Positions 17,818 to 25,482 of a stretch of DNA of 64,000 nt are shown here, piece by piece. This DNA comes from Duganella sacchari. GTDB lineage: Bacteria > Pseudomonadota > Gammaproteobacteria > Burkholderiales > Burkholderiaceae_D. Made by a program: the position numbers and the translations under genes. Under the pieces are notes generated by a model that was given only the letters and a program-made list of their open reading frames with translations, did no database searches and had not been told where the DNA came from. Location of the stretch: the NCBI RefSeq assembly GCF_900143065.1, contig NZ_FRCX01000013.1:62001-126000 (forward strand), written 5' to 3'. Position 1 is the stretch's first letter, and the number at the start of each line of letters is the position of its first letter.

Positions 17818-18657
17818 ATGAACAAACTCGAAGCATACGGCCATATCGCGGCCCTGGCCATACGTGGCGAACTCGTCTTCCCTACCAGCGTGAATGCCGC
17901 GCTGCGCGTGCAACTGGCACTGGATGATCCCGACTGTCCCATCGATACCGCCATCAGCCTGGTGCTGGCGGAGCCGCTGCTGGCAGCGAAGACCGTGGCC
18001 ATTTCGAATTCGGCCATGTTCAACCGCAGCGGTGCACCGGTGGTGACCAATGTGCGCGGCGCCATCATGCGTATCGGCTACCAGAACCTGTACGCGCTGG
18101 CAGCCGCCATGGTGGTGCGCCAGTTCGGCAGCAAAATCGTCGATCCCAAGCTGCGCGCCAAGGCGGAAAAGCTGTGGGACCACACCATCGCCGTCGCCGC
18201 GCTGGGCCGCCTGATCGCCCGCTACGTCACCGGCACCAATGAAGACACCGCGCTGTTCGCCGGCATCGTGCATGAAGTGGGCGGCTTCTACCTGCTGTCG
18301 CGCGCCGACGAATTCCCCGGCCTGCTCGACGAGGATCCGGAAAACTGGCATTCGGCCAGCGAAGAAATCATCACGCGCGAAGTGATGCGCAAGCTGTGCA
18401 TCCCGGAACCGGTGGCCGATGCGATTGAAGGACTGCGTGACAGCTTCATGTCCATCCCGCCGGATACCCTGCTCGACACCCTGCTGCTGGCCAACCACCT
18501 GACACCGGTGAAGTCGCCGCTGCAGGAACCCCAGCGCGACCTGCCGCCGCATTCCGACTCCGCCATCGACCTGTTCATCGACGAGCAAAAGCTGGCCGCG
18601 ATGCTGGAAGAAGCCAAGCGCGATGCGGCCGACATGAGCGCCGCCCTGCTGGTGTAA
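17818..18657 (+). CDS. HDOD-domain signalling protein
   Basis: 279 residues. The HDOD output domain spans roughly residues 15-215 (LVFPTSVNAALRVQLALDDP, LLAAKTVAISNSAMFNRSG, VTNVRGAIMRIGYQNLYALA, LFAGIVHEVGGFYLL). HDOD proteins are HD-related domains that have usually lost the metal-binding residues and act as non-catalytic regulators in motility, stress or c-di-GMP networks. I choose the ATG at 17818. A longer frame starting at GTG 17728 would include the promoter and repeats in its coding sequence and encodes an unfamiliar extension. There is no Shine-Dalgarno before 17818, which fits a leaderless mRNA. Confidence 0.9.
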   Translation: MNKLEAYGHIAALAIRGELVFPTSVNAALRVQLALDDPDCPIDTAISLVLAEPLLAAKTVAISNSAMFNRSGAPVVTNVRGAIMRIGYQNLYALAAAMVVRQFGSKIVDPKLRAKAEKLWDHTIAVAALGRLIARYVTGTNEDTALFAGIVHEVGGFYLLSRADEFPGLLDEDPENWHSASEEIITREVMRKLCIPEPVADAIEGLRDSFMSIPPDTLLDTLLLANHLTPVKSPLQEPQRDLPPHSDSAIDLFIDEQKLAAMLEEAKRDAADMSAALLV

Positions 18658-18720
18658 GCTGAGCTAAACTGTCCCGGCCGTCCGGCGCAGGCGGCCGCCC
18701 CCACATTCTGGAGAATACGC

Positions 18721-19746
18721 ATGCAGACTGCGCCAGTGTCTTACGGCTCCGATCAATCCGGCATGGTGTGCGGCTACCTGTTCGGCCGCGCCGCCGATGG
18801 CAAAGGCCTGCCGCTGGACACCGACGCCGCCTGCCAGTGGCTCCGGCAGCGCGCGCAGCACCCCACGGAATTCATCTGGCTGCACTACAACCTGGCCAAC
18901 ACCGCCAGCGAAAAATGGCTGCACGAGCACACCACGCTGCCCGATGAGTTCTACGAAAGCCTGCACGAAGGGCCGCGCTCCACCCGCATCGAACTGATCG
19001 ACAACACCCTGATCGCCGTGGTCAACGACGTCGTGCACGACTTCACGTTCGAACCGTCCGACATCTCCACGCTATGGCTGAGCGTGGACGAACAAATCGT
19101 CATCAGCGCGCGCCGCAAGCCCCTGCGTGCGGTGGACAGCCTGCGCAACGCCGTGCGCAACGGCGAACCCATCCGTTCCTCGGTCGAGCTGCTGACCCAT
19201 CTGCTGCGCGACCAGGCCGACGCCCTGATCAAAATTGTGCGCGACGCCATCACCACCGTCGACAGCATTGAAGACAATCTGCTGGCCGGCAAACTGACCA
19301 CCAAGCGCGCCAGCCTGGGCGCCTTGCGGCGTGTACTGGTACGCTTGCAGCGCCTGCTGGCGCCAGAACCGGCAGCGCTGTTCCGCCTGCTGCAAAAACC
19401 GCCCGCGTGGATGGCGGAAATCGACGTCCAGGAACTGCGTCAGTCGACCGAGGAATTCTCGATGGTGCTGGCCGATATGGCCTCGCTCCAGGAACGCATC
19501 AAGCTGATCCAGGAGGAGATTGCCGCGCTATCCAGCGAAGCCAACAACCACAGCCTGTTCGTGCTGACCGTAGTCACCGTGCTCGCGCTGCCCATCAACA
19601 TCATCGCCGGCCTGCTGGGCATGAACGTGGGCGGCATTCCGCTGGCCCAGTCCGAGCATGGCTTTCTGGTGGTCGTGGTGATCGTCGCCAGTTTTACCGT
19701 GATCGCCGGCTGGCTGGCCTTCCGCCGGCAGCGCGACGTGAGCTAG
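18721..19746 (+). CDS. CorA/ZntB-family divalent cation transporter
   Basis: 341 residues. A large N-terminal cytoplasmic funnel with long helices (SIEDNLLAGKLTTKRASLG, EFSMVLADMASLQERIKLIQ) leads to two C-terminal membrane helices. The loop signature is GMNVGGIPL, the ZntB-type variant of the CorA GMN motif, in which a Gly-Gly-(I/V)-P follows. ZntB proteins move zinc (originally described as efflux, later as proton-driven uptake), whereas CorA proper moves magnesium. The start is supported by a GGAG about 8 bases upstream. The 3' end overlaps the convergent membrane-protein gene by 53 bp. Confidence 0.92.
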   Translation: MQTAPVSYGSDQSGMVCGYLFGRAADGKGLPLDTDAACQWLRQRAQHPTEFIWLHYNLANTASEKWLHEHTTLPDEFYESLHEGPRSTRIELIDNTLIAVVNDVVHDFTFEPSDISTLWLSVDEQIVISARRKPLRAVDSLRNAVRNGEPIRSSVELLTHLLRDQADALIKIVRDAITTVDSIEDNLLAGKLTTKRASLGALRRVLVRLQRLLAPEPAALFRLLQKPPAWMAEIDVQELRQSTEEFSMVLADMASLQERIKLIQEEIAALSSEANNHSLFVLTVVTVLALPINIIAGLLGMNVGGIPLAQSEHGFLVVVVIVASFTVIAGWLAFRRQRDVS

Positions 19747-20218
19747 GCCGCAGCGACTTCAAACGCCAGGCGCCGGCAGCGACCGCAGCGATGCCCATGA
19801 CCAGCGCGACCAGGTTATCGCGCCGGTAAGCGCTGCGCACATCGTCAATACTGACCGCATCCTTGCCGCCGACCGCCACGCCATAGGCCGTATAAAACTC
19901 ACCGGGCGCAAAGCCGATGCCCGTCTTATGCTGGCGGAAAAACTTCACCGTAATGGGATACGAAGCGCCATCGCGCACCGCCTCGCGCTGGTGGCCATTC
20001 GCATCCCCCTTGGCATACAACACCAGCTGCTGCTTATCCGACAGGATGAAATACAGCGCGCCGCGCGTCTCCTGCTGCCAGACCACGCGGCCGCGCGCCA
20101 TCTCCAGCTGCTCCGTCCTGGGAAAGCTGAACTCCAGCGCGCCAAACACCATCATCAAGCCGACGCCGAGCAGCAGAAAGAAATAAGCGCCGCGCTGATC
20201 GGCAAACCAATTGCCCAT
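19694..20218 (-). CDS. Two-pass membrane protein of unknown function
   Basis: 174 residues from the ATG at 20218 (GNWFADQRGAYFFLLLGVG). A first membrane helix near 10-32 is followed by an extracytoplasmic domain of about 100 residues (FPRTEQLEMARGRVVWQQET, GIGFAPGEFYTAYGVAVGG). A second helix (LVALVMGIAAVAAGAWRL) follows, then a short basic tail rich in Arg/Ser. The TM-domain-TM pattern resembles DUF3592-type proteins, but I cannot assign a family firmly. The start is uncertain because further ATGs lie upstream and no strong ribosome site stands out. Its last 53 bp overlap the end of the CorA/ZntB gene on the other strand. Confidence 0.65.
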   Translation of the reverse strand: MGNWFADQRGAYFFLLLGVGLMMVFGALEFSFPRTEQLEMARGRVVWQQETRGALYFILSDKQQLVLYAKGDANGHQREAVRDGASYPITVKFFRQHKTGIGFAPGEFYTAYGVAVGGKDAVSIDDVRSAYRRDNLVALVMGIAAVAAGAWRLKSLRPSSRRAAGGRPASRRSR

Positions 20219-20342
20219 ATAAGTACATCCAAAAGAAATGACCGCCATCATACGTGACATTTGGTGCACATTGCTGGCGGGCTACACTGTATAGTAATGC
20301 CGCTGTTCCAGCGTCCATCCACATCACAAGAGAGACTCGACT

Positions 20343-20534
20343 ATGCGTTTGATTATCGCCCTGATTTTACCGTGGCTGACCTTTTTCACCATCGGCCGCC
20401 CGCTCGCCGGCATCATCTGCCTGATCCTGCAGATCACGCTGATTGGCTGGCTGCCAGCGACAATCTGGGCCGTCTACGCCCTGAGCCAATACAAGACCGA
20501 CCAGAAAATCGAACGCGCCCTGGGCCGCCGTTAA
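20343..20534 (+). CDS. YqaE/Pmp3-family small membrane protein
   Basis: 63 residues. The sequence contains two hydrophobic helices, the first with ILPWLTFFTIGRPLAGIICL and the second with LIGWLPATIWAVYAL, ending in YKTDQKIERAL. This is the UPF0057/Pmp3 proteolipid pattern. Yeast and plant Pmp3 homologues are salt/cold-responsive modulators of membrane potential; the bacterial role is unclear. GAGAGA lies about 7 bases before the ATG. Confidence 0.88.
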   Translation: MRLIIALILPWLTFFTIGRPLAGIICLILQITLIGWLPATIWAVYALSQYKTDQKIERALGRR

Positions 20535-20544
20535 TCCCCAATTT

Positions 20545-20562
20545 GTAAACTTTTTTGTTTAC
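20545..20562. promoter_or_regulatory. Palindromic operator candidate upstream of the MFS/SufR-like operon
   Basis: Perfect inverted repeat GTAAAC-N6-GTTTAC (spacer is six T), ending 30 bp before the MFS start codon. It is markedly AT-rich against its surroundings and suits binding by a dimeric regulator, most simply the one encoded by the second gene of the operon. Confidence 0.55.
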
Positions 20563-20592
20563 TTATTGGATGAGAGCGCTTACAGTGGAGGC

Positions 20593-21804
20593 ATGAAAAC
20601 TCCACTGCTCATCGCCTCGGCCTGTTTGCTGGCCTTGCTCTCGACGATAGGCGCCGCGCTGCCCTATCCGATTCTGCCGCCGCTGTTTGCAGCCGGCGCC
20701 ACCAATGGCCTGAATACCTTCTTCGGCCTGCCGCCCAAGCTGCTGTTTGGCCTGGCGTTGACGATCAATCCGCTCGGCCTGCTGATTGGCTCCGCGCTGC
20801 TTGGCCCCATGTCTGACCGCTACGGCCGCCGCCCGGTGCTGTTGATTACCGCAGTCGGCGCCGCCATCGGTCACGCCGTCACTGCCGGTGCGCTGCTGAT
20901 CGAGAACTATCCGTTGTTTATCGTCGCCCGCTTCGTGACCGGTCTGCTGGAAGGCAGCGGTTCTGTCGCCCGCGCGCTGCTGGCTGACCGTCTCGAGGGT
21001 GATCTGCGCCGCAAAGCGCTGTCCTGGCTTAACGGCGCTTTCTATATGGGCTGGCTGGCCGGTCCCCTGCTGGCTGGCGCGACGCTGCAATTCGGCTTGA
21101 CCACGCCGTTCTGGGTCGCCGTGGCTGCGCTGCTGCTGGTCGCCGCGCTGGTGGCGATCGCGCTGCCGCGCGAAGCGGCGTCCCATGCGACGACGTCGTG
21201 GTGGCAGGTGGCGCGTGATCGCCATGCGCTGAACCTGCTGCGCGAGCCGGATCTGCGTAGCCTGTTCATCATCACGCTGGCCTACACTTGCGGCGTCACC
21301 GGCTTTTATGAGTTCTATCCACTGTGGCTGGTGGAAGTGCCGGGCTACGGCGCGCAAGGCATTGCCTGGACCACCGCCGCCATGTGCGCGGTGATGACGG
21401 CGACCACCATCGTCGCCGGCCGGCCGTTCCCCGGCGAGCCCTTGCTGCGCGCACGCCGTTTTGCGTTTGCTGTGGCGGCGGTGATTGCGCTGCTGGCTGT
21501 CAGTAATGCCACGATTGGCCTGGCCTGCATCATCCTGTATGGCATTCCGCATTCGTTCTACAACTCGATCGTGCCGAACTACTGTGCCGAGCGTTTCGGC
21601 ATCCACGGCCAGGGCGCGGTGATGGGACTGATCTCGACCACCTTCTGTCTCGCCAATATCATCATGGCGCTGGTCGGTGCGGTACTGACGCTGATTGATA
21701 CGCGCCTGATCCTGCTGCTGGGCGCTGCGCTCACCGCGTGGTCGGCGTGGCGCATGCACAGCTGGCACCACAGCATGGCCCGCATGGAGGGCGCGACACC
21801 ATGA
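20593..21804 (+). CDS. MFS transporter
   Basis: 403 residues with about 12 hydrophobic helices. MFS loop motifs are present: GPMSDRYGRRPVLL between helices 2 and 3, and a second-half counterpart that is degenerate. The start at 20593 is preferred over one 27 bases earlier because GTGGAGG lies directly upstream. The last codons overlap the start of a four-cysteine HTH regulator as ATGA, so the two are cotranslated. The substrate is unknown; coupling to a probable Fe-S regulator would fit a metal, siderophore or redox-related compound, but that is inference. Confidence 0.88.
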   Translation: MKTPLLIASACLLALLSTIGAALPYPILPPLFAAGATNGLNTFFGLPPKLLFGLALTINPLGLLIGSALLGPMSDRYGRRPVLLITAVGAAIGHAVTAGALLIENYPLFIVARFVTGLLEGSGSVARALLADRLEGDLRRKALSWLNGAFYMGWLAGPLLAGATLQFGLTTPFWVAVAALLLVAALVAIALPREAASHATTSWWQVARDRHALNLLREPDLRSLFIITLAYTCGVTGFYEFYPLWLVEVPGYGAQGIAWTTAAMCAVMTATTIVAGRPFPGEPLLRARRFAFAVAAVIALLAVSNATIGLACIILYGIPHSFYNSIVPNYCAERFGIHGQGAVMGLISTTFCLANIIMALVGAVLTLIDTRLILLLGAALTAWSAWRMHSWHHSMARMEGATP

Positions 21805-22424
21805 ACACCGCTGACCAAACCCTGTTCCTGATTAAAACGCGCGGCCCGCAAACGGCGCAGCAGCTGGCCGCCCTGCTCAATCTGACGTCGATGGGCGCGC
21901 GCAAGCAGCTTGAGGCCTGGCAGGACAAGGGCATGCTGACGTATGAGGATATCGCCGATAAGCCGGGTCGTCCGTCGCGCCGCTGGCTGCTGACGGACGC
22001 CGGCCACGCGCGCTTCCCCGACCGCCACGCCGAGCTGACCGTGCAGCTCATCGATCAGGTGCGCTCCTTGTTCGGCGATGCCGGTCTGGATAAGCTGATT
22101 GATTCACGCGAACAGGCCAGTGAACGCGACTATCGCCAGCATCTGACCACCAGCCGCACCTTGCCGGAACGCGTAAACGCGCTGGTGCGCGCGCGCACGG
22201 CGGAAGGCTATATGGCGGAAGTAGAACAGCAGGAAGACGGCAGCATGCTGCTGATTGAAAATCACTGTCCGATCTGTGCCGCCGCCAAGCAGTGCCAGAA
22301 ATTCTGCCGCTCCGAGCTGGATGTGTTCCAGCGCGTGCTCGGTCCCGACTGCACGGTCGGCCGGGTCGAGCATATGCTGGGCGGTGCGCGCCGCTGCGTC
22401 TATCTGATCAGGAAGATTGGCTAG
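21801..22424 (+). CDS. SufR-like HTH regulator with four-cysteine (Fe-S type) motif
   Basis: 207 residues. An N-terminal winged helix (FLIKTRGPQTAQQLAALLNL, SMGARKQLEAWQDKGML, PGRPSRRWLLTDAG) matches the DeoR/ArsR-like domain of the SufR group. The C-terminal half contains Cys156, Cys169, Cys184 and Cys199 with spacings of 12, 14 and 14 residues, plus extra Cys159 and Cys165 (CPICAAAKQCQKFC). SufR-type repressors hold a [4Fe-4S] cluster on a similar four-cysteine set. No suf genes are adjacent; the partner is the MFS transporter with which it overlaps by 4 bp. Autoregulation through the palindrome at 20545-20562 is plausible. Confidence 0.85.
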   Translation: MNTADQTLFLIKTRGPQTAQQLAALLNLTSMGARKQLEAWQDKGMLTYEDIADKPGRPSRRWLLTDAGHARFPDRHAELTVQLIDQVRSLFGDAGLDKLIDSREQASERDYRQHLTTSRTLPERVNALVRARTAEGYMAEVEQQEDGSMLLIENHCPICAAAKQCQKFCRSELDVFQRVLGPDCTVGRVEHMLGGARRCVYLIRKIG

Positions 22425-22430
22425 GACGGC

Positions 22431-25043
22431 TTACGCGGCGACCGGCAGCAACAGCCGCGTGGTTCCCGCCATAAGCATCTCGGCCAGTTGCATGGCAGGC
22501 AGCGGGCGGCTGAACAGGTAGCCCTGCATTTCGTCGCAGCCGTTCTCGCGCAGGAAGCCGCGCTGCTGCTCGGTCTCCACACCTTCCGCGATCACGCGCA
22601 AGCGCAGGCGGTGCGCCAGTTCGATGATCGAGCTGGCTATCGCCTCGTCACCGTCGCTGCGGCCCAGGTCACGCACAAAGGATTTGTCGATCTTCAGCGT
22701 GGAGATCGGGAACGACTTCAGCGCCGACAGGCTCGAATAGCCCGTGCCAAAATCGTCGATCGACAGCGATACGCCCATCGCCCTCAGCTCCGCCATCTTG
22801 GCCACCGCCTGCTGCAGGTCGCGCATGATGACGCCCTCCGTCACTTCCAGCTCCAGCCATTCCGGCGCCAGGCCGCTGTCGTTGAGCGCGTGCTGCACAC
22901 GTTCCACCAGCCGCGGATCTTCAAACTGACGCGGCGAGACGTTGACCGAGATACGCAGCGGCGGCAACCCCGCATCCTGCCATGCGCGATTCTGCTGGCA
23001 CGCGGTACGCAGCACCCACTCGCCCAGCCCCAGTATCATGCCGCTTTCTTCCGCCAGCGGGATGAAGCGGTCCGGCCCGATCACGCCCTGCTCGGGATGC
23101 TCCCAGCGCACCAGCGCTTCCACCCCGAACACGCGGCCGGTGCGCAGATCGACCTTGGGCTGGTACAGCAAACAGAATTGGCTGGCTTCCAGCGCGCCGC
23201 GCAGGCCGTCCAGCAGCAACAGCTTTTCTTCGATCGATTCGTTCATTTCACGCGTGTAGAACTGGCAATTGTTCTTGCCGGTTTCCTTGGCGCGGTACAT
23301 GGCGGCGTCGGCGTTCATGAGCAGCGTTTCGGCGTCGCTGCCATCGTTCGGATACACCGAAACGCCGATGCTGCAGCTGACCTGCACATCCTGTCCGCAC
23401 ACATTCACCGATTGCAGCACGGCTTCGCGCACGCGTTCCAGCACCGGCGCGGCATCCATCACCGAGCCGTATTCGGTCAGCAGCAGCACGAACTCGTCGC
23501 CGCCGAAGCGGCCCACGGTGTCGCTCGCCCGCAGACAACCGGACATGCGCTCCGCCACCACCTTGAGCAGTTCATCGCCGGCATTGTGGCCCAGGCCATC
23601 GTTGACCAGCTTGAAGCCATCCAGATCGATGAACGCCACCAGCACCGAGTTGCCGTTCCGCTGCGCCTGGGCGATCGTCATTTCCAGCCGGTCGGCAATC
23701 AGGCTGCGGTTCGGCAAGCCGGTCAGCGTATCGTGGTGCGCCAGATGCACCATGCGTTCCTCGGCCAGCTTGCGCTCGGAAATATCACGCACGATGGCGA
23801 CGATGCCGCCCCGCACCGCCACCACCTGCTGATGCAGCCAGCGGGCGCGCAGCTGCGGCAAGGTGCTTTGCCATTCCTGTTCGTGCACGCCGCCCTGCTG
23901 CATGACGTCGATCAGATGCCGCAGCATGCCGTTGTGGCGCGCCTCTGGAATCAGCGTGCACATGGTGGTGCTGCACAGGTGCTGCTTGCTGCAACCGGCC
24001 ATTTGTGCGGCGCGCATATTGGCATCGACGATCTTGAAATCGACAATCTCGCCGTGGGCGTCGCGCACTTCGCGCATCACGAAGAAGGCATCCAGGCTGG
24101 CTGCCGATGCGGCCGCATAGGTCTCCTGCGCGCGGCGCATGCTCGCACGCGTGCGTGCGCCCTGCCAGGACCACAGCCACAGCAAGCCCGTAATCACTAT
24201 CAGGCCGCCACTGAGCACACCGCCCTCCAGCAGCTTTTCGCGGCGCTGGCGTTCAAAGGCCGCCATCAGTTCCTGCTCGTCGAGTCCGACCAGCACGTTC
24301 AGGCCGACGCCATGCAGCGCGCGCATGCCGCTGTATTTGCCCTGGCCTTCCAGCTTCTGGCCGAAGGACATCTTGTCACCGGAGCGCAGCGCGCGTACCA
24401 CGCCATCCACGCCCACCAGACCCAGCATGCCGTGCTCACCGAGACGGCTACGTTCATAGCTGCTGGTGAAGTAGGCGGGGTCTGTTTCAACGATGACGAT
24501 GCCGGCGAAATTGCCCGCTGCATCATCCAGCCGGCGCGTAAAGTGCAAATGCCATTCGCTGTTGGCGGCGTCGCGTATCGCCGGGCTGACGTAGGTAGTG
24601 CCCGTGTCGCGCTCCTGATGGAATTTGAAGTAGCCCTCATCCGCCACCGAAATCGGCAGCGCATGCGGGTTGCTCGCCACGGTCATGCCGCTGCGGTCCA
24701 CGATGCTGACCACAAACACCACGCCGGGCGGCAGCAATCCCTCGCGCCCCAGTTCCGGCAAGGCGCCCAGCGTGCCCTTGCGTTCGACGGCGTACTTCAG
24801 CATGCGCAGCGTCTGGTCGATGCCGTCAAGGCTGCGCGCGACCTGCGCCTCATAAGTGCCCAGCATTTCCTGCAGCGAATCCACAGCGGCTTCCTGCGCG
24901 TGCTGACGCTCGGCATCGATCTCGTGGAACGTCACCACCCAGATCGCCACCAGCAGCATCAGGGCAAACAAGGGCAATGACACGTGTGTGTCGAGGCCAC
25001 GCCGCAACCAGCGTGCCCGCAGGGTTTCTCTGGCCGAACTCAT
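22431..25043 (-). CDS. Membrane-bound PAS-GGDEF-EAL c-di-GMP enzyme with periplasmic sensor
   Basis: 870 residues. A membrane helix (about 21-41) precedes a PDC/CACHE-like periplasmic domain (VVFVVSIVDRSGMTVASN, YVSPAIRDAANSEWHLHF), a second helix (about 275-295) and a PAS region. GGDEF follows, with the motif intact at 514-518 and an RASD I-site at 505-508. EAL comes last (EALVRW at 642; ELEVTEG, DDFGTGYSSL, KIDKSFV and EGVET all conserved). Both cyclase and phosphodiesterase activities are therefore possible. It starts inside the stop of the periplasmic binding protein gene (ATGA), making it the last gene of a three-gene unit. Confidence 0.95.
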   Translation of the reverse strand: MSSARETLRARWLRRGLDTHVSLPLFALMLLVAIWVVTFHEIDAERQHAQEAAVDSLQEMLGTYEAQVARSLDGIDQTLRMLKYAVERKGTLGALPELGREGLLPPGVVFVVSIVDRSGMTVASNPHALPISVADEGYFKFHQERDTGTTYVSPAIRDAANSEWHLHFTRRLDDAAGNFAGIVIVETDPAYFTSSYERSRLGEHGMLGLVGVDGVVRALRSGDKMSFGQKLEGQGKYSGMRALHGVGLNVLVGLDEQELMAAFERQRREKLLEGGVLSGGLIVITGLLWLWSWQGARTRASMRRAQETYAAASAASLDAFFVMREVRDAHGEIVDFKIVDANMRAAQMAGCSKQHLCSTTMCTLIPEARHNGMLRHLIDVMQQGGVHEQEWQSTLPQLRARWLHQQVVAVRGGIVAIVRDISERKLAEERMVHLAHHDTLTGLPNRSLIADRLEMTIAQAQRNGNSVLVAFIDLDGFKLVNDGLGHNAGDELLKVVAERMSGCLRASDTVGRFGGDEFVLLLTEYGSVMDAAPVLERVREAVLQSVNVCGQDVQVSCSIGVSVYPNDGSDAETLLMNADAAMYRAKETGKNNCQFYTREMNESIEEKLLLLDGLRGALEASQFCLLYQPKVDLRTGRVFGVEALVRWEHPEQGVIGPDRFIPLAEESGMILGLGEWVLRTACQQNRAWQDAGLPPLRISVNVSPRQFEDPRLVERVQHALNDSGLAPEWLELEVTEGVIMRDLQQAVAKMAELRAMGVSLSIDDFGTGYSSLSALKSFPISTLKIDKSFVRDLGRSDGDEAIASSIIELAHRLRLRVIAEGVETEQQRGFLRENGCDEMQGYLFSRPLPAMQLAEMLMAGTTRLLLPVAA

Positions 25044-25480
25044 GGCATCACCTGTATGGCTTTGACGCTGGCATCCAGCGCCGTACGTTCGATATATGCG
25101 ATCATGGCCGGATTCTCGGCCACCATTCTGCGCACCGCGACGCTGTTGGGCAGTTCGCGCGGCGGCTGGCCGCGGCCCGTAAACACCATCTTGGTCCAGT
25201 AGGCTTTCATCAGTGCGGGCGTACGCGCCGCCACCTTGTTATAGAACTCGTCGCGCATGGCATGACCAACCGGCAGGTCCAGCGCCACGGCTTCCTCGCC
25301 GCCGGGATAGCGGCCGGTTTGCGACAGGAAGATGGCCGCCACCTGCTCCGCGCGCAGCGCAGTCACAGGGCTTTTGGCCGACACGATGACGACAAAGTCC
25401 GCCGCCGGCGCCGCACCGCTCCACAGCAGCACGCACGCCAGCATCAGACAGCATCGCATTTTTGAGAATAGCTTCAGCAT
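25040..25480 (-). CDS. Short PstS-like periplasmic binding protein
   Basis: 146 residues. A signal peptide ends near APAA, then comes a single PBP-like lobe (FVVIVSAKSPVTALRAEQVA, IFLSQTGRYPGGEEAVALDL, FYNKVAARTPALMKAYWTKM, NSVAVRRMVAENPAMIAYIE). Such short proteins are annotated as phosphate ABC transporter substrate-binding-like. They lack the second half of true PstS and often occur without transporter genes. Here it lies 2 bp after a porin-like gene and overlaps a membrane GGDEF-EAL gene by 4 bp, which suggests a ligand sensor subunit rather than a transport component (inference). Confidence 0.85.
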   Translation of the reverse strand: MLKLFSKMRCCLMLACVLLWSGAAPAADFVVIVSAKSPVTALRAEQVAAIFLSQTGRYPGGEEAVALDLPVGHAMRDEFYNKVAARTPALMKAYWTKMVFTGRGQPPRELPNSVAVRRMVAENPAMIAYIERTALDASVKAIQVMP

Positions 25481-25482
25481 GG

